64,000 nucleotides of DNA, from NCBI GenBank assembly GCA_036971715.1, contig JAVHJL010000003.1, positions 3,100,001 to 3,164,000 on the forward strand, given 5' to 3'. Below the pieces are notes generated by a model that was not told where the DNA came from, did no database searches, and saw only the letters and a program-made list of their open reading frames with translations. This document shows positions 61,069-64,000 of the stretch, one piece after another; positions within the stretch are counted from its first letter, which is position 1; each line of letters begins with the position of its first letter. Made by a program: the position numbers and the translations under genes. Source of the DNA: Arthrobotrys musiformis. Lineage: Eukaryota; Ascomycota; Orbiliomycetes; Orbiliales; Orbiliaceae.

Positions 61069-64000
61069 ATGTCGACCACTCCAACCCCGCCGTCGCCCAG
61101 CATTACCGGGCAGGATATCCTGAGCCAGACGTTCGCGAAGCGTCCTAGACACAAACGAACAGCCACTGGTTTTGGGTCTCGAGAGATCAAATCCGTCGTC
61201 TCCAGCATTCCCCTTCCTCAGCGTGACAAGTAGGTCTTATCTCGAACATACGAGCTATAGACATTGCTAACTTTTACTCAACAAATAGGTGGAAGAAGTT
61301 TGTATGTACAATGAAGCCATCTGCGGCTATGGTTGGATTGAGCTAATGTTGCAATTCATTATAAAGGCAGCTGTTGAGTTCTCAACCAAGGAAGAATTCC
61401 AAGTAAGCTGGTCCCTTGGGGTATATTCACAGAGGAGATGAGCTCTGACAAATATTGATTGAGTAGAAAGAAGTCGTTCGCCATGTCGAAACTACTCTTG
61501 CCAGATCTCTATACAACTGCGATGACCTGTAAGCTTCCAAACCAGTCGTGTATTGCACCCAGGAAACTAAAACATGGGTCTCTAGTGCTGCATACTCCGG
61601 TGCTGCCCTTGCCGTGAGGGACAAGCTTATCATTGACTGGAACAAGACCCAACAAGCCCACACACTTGCCGACCAGAAGAGAGTTTACTGTATGGGATCT
61701 ATTGATACGCAAGCCGTTTAAAATCAGTCGGGCTAACAATTCGCTAGACCTTTCCCTCGAATTTTTGATGGGCCGAACTCTTGACAATGCTATGCTGAAT
61801 CAAGGCGTCAAGGACATCGCCGCCGGTTAGTAGCTAGTCCAATATATTGCATTTGGAAATAAAGAAATGCTTACTTTGGATATTAGAGGGTGTTTCCGAA
61901 CTTGGATTCCGCATGGAGGACCTCATTGACCAAGAGCACGATGCTGCCCTCGGAAACGGTGGTCTTGGTCGTCTCGCCGCTTGTTTCTTGGACAGTTTGG
62001 CTTCCCTTGACTTCCCAGCTTGGGGCTATGGTTTGAGATACCGATACGGTATCTTCAAACAGGAGATCATTGATGGTTACCAAGTCGAGGTTCCCGACTA
62101 CTGGCTTGACTTCAACCCATGGGAGTTCCCAAGACATGATATCACTGTTGACATCATGTTCTACGGCTTCGTACGTCGTTACACCGAAGATGACGGTAGC
62201 ACAGTCAATATCTGGGAAGGTGGCGAGGTTGTTCAAGCTCTGGCATATGATGTGCCAGGTAAGATATCAACGCGGATTCCTTTGTTGGAAGTCGGACACT
62301 GCATACTTACGATATTTTGACAGTTCCCGGATACGGAACCGCAACGACCAATAACTTGCGTCTCTGGTCCAGCAAGCCCTCAACTGGCGAATTCGACTTC
62401 CAGAAGTTCAACTCCGGAGACTATGAAAGCTCGGTTAGAGACCAACAGCGAGCCGAGACTATTTCGGCCGTCCTCTATCCCAATGACAAGTACGTTCTAC
62501 TGTTCAATTTTGTATTGGGGGCGCTACTAACAAAGTATTCAGCATCGATGTCGGAAAGGAATTGCGCTTGAAGCAGCAATACTTCTGGGTCGCAGCATCC
62601 CTCTATGATATCGTTAGACGTTTCAAGAAGTCACACCGCGCATGGACCGAGTTCCCACATCAAGTTGCCATCCAGCTCAACGATACTCACCCAACCTTGG
62701 CCATCGTTGAATTGATGCGCATCCTCGTTGACAAGGAGCACCTTGACTGGGATACCGCATGGAACAGTGAGTTATCACAAATTGCAATTGCATATAATTA
62801 ATGCAGGAAATAACTAAAAAGCGAATAGTTGTCACCGAAACCTTCGGATACACAAACCATACCGTCCTCCCAGAAGCTTTGGAGAAATGGTCTGTCCCAC
62901 TCTTCCAGAACCTCCTCCCACGCCATCTTCAGATCATCTACGATATCAACTTGTTCTTCCTCCAGAGTGTCGAAAGACGCTTTCCCAAGGACCGTGAGCT
63001 CCTCAGCCGTGTCTCCATCATCGAGGAGAGCAATCCTCAAGTCATAAGAATGGCTTACCTCGCTATCATTGGTTCCAAGAAGGTCAACGGTGTCGCCGAG
63101 TTGCACTCCGACCTCATCAAGACCACCATCTTCAAGGACTTCGTCAAGATCTTCGGACCAGACAAGTTTACCAATGTTACAAACGGAGTTACCCCACGAA
63201 GATGGCTTCACCAAGCTAATCCACAATTGTCCGCTCTCATCAAGGAGAAGCTCGGATCGTACGACTTCTTGAAAGATTTGAGCCTCCTCAGCGGATTGGA
63301 GAAGTTTGCAGATGACAAAGAGTTCCAGAAAGAAGTAAGAGCTAATTGATATACAATTAATATCAGGGGACTATCTAACGATTGAATTCTTCTTTAGTGG
63401 ATGGACATCAAACTCCGAAACAAGCAGCGTTTGGCCAAGTATATCAAAGAAACCACCGGTATCACAGTCAACCCAAGCGCTTTGTTCGATATCCAAGTCA
63501 AGCGTATCCATGAGTACAAGAGACAGCAGATGAACATCTTCGGTGTCATCAGCAGATACTTGTCCTTGAAGGCTATGACTAAGGAGGAGAGGGCCAAGCA
63601 GGTCCCGCGTGTTTCCATCTTTGGTGGAAAGGCTGCTCCTGGTTACTGGATGGTGAGTTAAAACCCTAACATACTTCATCGACATCAGAATCTCAGCCCA
63701 CTAATATATTACATCGTAGGCTAAAACAATTATTCGTCTCATCACCGCCGTCTCCGAGGTTGTCAACAACGATGCTGACATCGGTGACCTGCTCAAGGTT
63801 GTCTTCATTGAAGACTACAATGTCAGCAAGGCTGAGTTCTTGTGCCCTGCTTCCGATTTGAGCGAGCATATCTCCACCGCTGGAACTGAAGCTTCCGGTA
63901 CTAGCAACATGAAGTTTGTGCTCAACGGTGGTCTTATCATCGGTACTTGCGATGGTGCAAATGTAAGTATCGCTGCCTTAGTGAAGTTAATTTGGGGTAT
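61069..64000 (+). CDS. GPH1: Glycogen phosphorylase, partial at the right edge
   Basis: Twelve exons can be followed: 61069-61229, 61289-61301, 61367-61402, 61467-61528, 61586-61689, 61748-61825, 61887-62258, 62324-62489, 62543-62766, 62829-63334, 63398-63652, 63720-63962. They give 740 residues in one frame, with an intron open at the edge; about 130-150 residues are missing. The enzyme releases glucose-1-phosphate from glycogen in the cytosol. Landmarks are [51 protein letters not shown], the [10 protein letters not shown] loop, [25 protein letters not shown], and the PLP-site motif [14 protein letters not shown] with its Schiff-base Lys. The N-terminal tail ([17 protein letters not shown]) has Ser/Thr sites of the kind phosphorylated in yeast Gph1. 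Exon 2 is only 13 nt. Confidence 0.96.

Overview
The window is nuclear DNA from a filamentous ascomycete (Pezizomycotina). Genes are cut by many short GT-AG introns (about 45-100 nt) with fungal donors (GTAAGT, GTATGT, GTACGT) and CTAAC-like branch sites. Intergenic spaces are long, AT-rich and full of microsatellites. The proteins (HOG-type MAP kinase, group III G-alpha, Kre6/Skn1 glucan-synthesis protein, Avl9, Srf1-like membrane protein) form a typical filamentous-fungus set. I could not fix the class; Orbiliomycetes or Pezizomycetes are guesses. Exon structures below were joined by hand from splice signals, reading phase and family similarity. All reconstructed genes close in frame.

Layout. 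1-4.9 kb has no recognisable gene. 4.9-5.8 kb (+) is a low-complexity coiled-coil protein. Then come four minus-strand genes: a PhzF-family protein (6.2-7.2), mitochondrial NAD-isocitrate dehydrogenase subunit 2 (8.2-9.9), cullin-1 (11.2-13.9) and an Srf1-like four-pass membrane protein (15.9-17.2). After a 4.3 kb gap lies a KRE6/SKN1-type GH16 membrane protein (+, 21.5-24.0). An AVL9 late-secretory protein (-, 25.5-28.6) and the stress MAP kinase HOG1 (-, 30.9-32.7) follow.

The second half is sparser. 32.7-39.3 kb holds simple repeats and a possible decayed minus-strand gene. 39.3-40.2 kb (-) is an unrecognised 261-residue protein whose last exon lies behind a T-rich intron. A tight group follows: M28 aminopeptidase (+, 41.4-42.6), a PPIE-like RRM protein (-, 42.7-43.2) and a group III G-alpha (-, 45.0-46.5). 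A 9.7 kb gene-poor stretch rich in microsatellites precedes a large secreted cysteine-rich modular protein (+, 56.2-59.0), the most novel-looking gene here. Glycogen phosphorylase (+) starts at 61.1 kb and runs off the right edge.

There is no operon logic. Themes that recur are signalling (G-alpha, HOG1), protein turnover (cullin-1), secretion and wall building (AVL9, KRE6, Srf1-like) and central carbon metabolism (IDH2, glycogen phosphorylase). I saw no convincing intact transposon, tRNA, rRNA or CRISPR array. No cluster-like biochemical system was evident.
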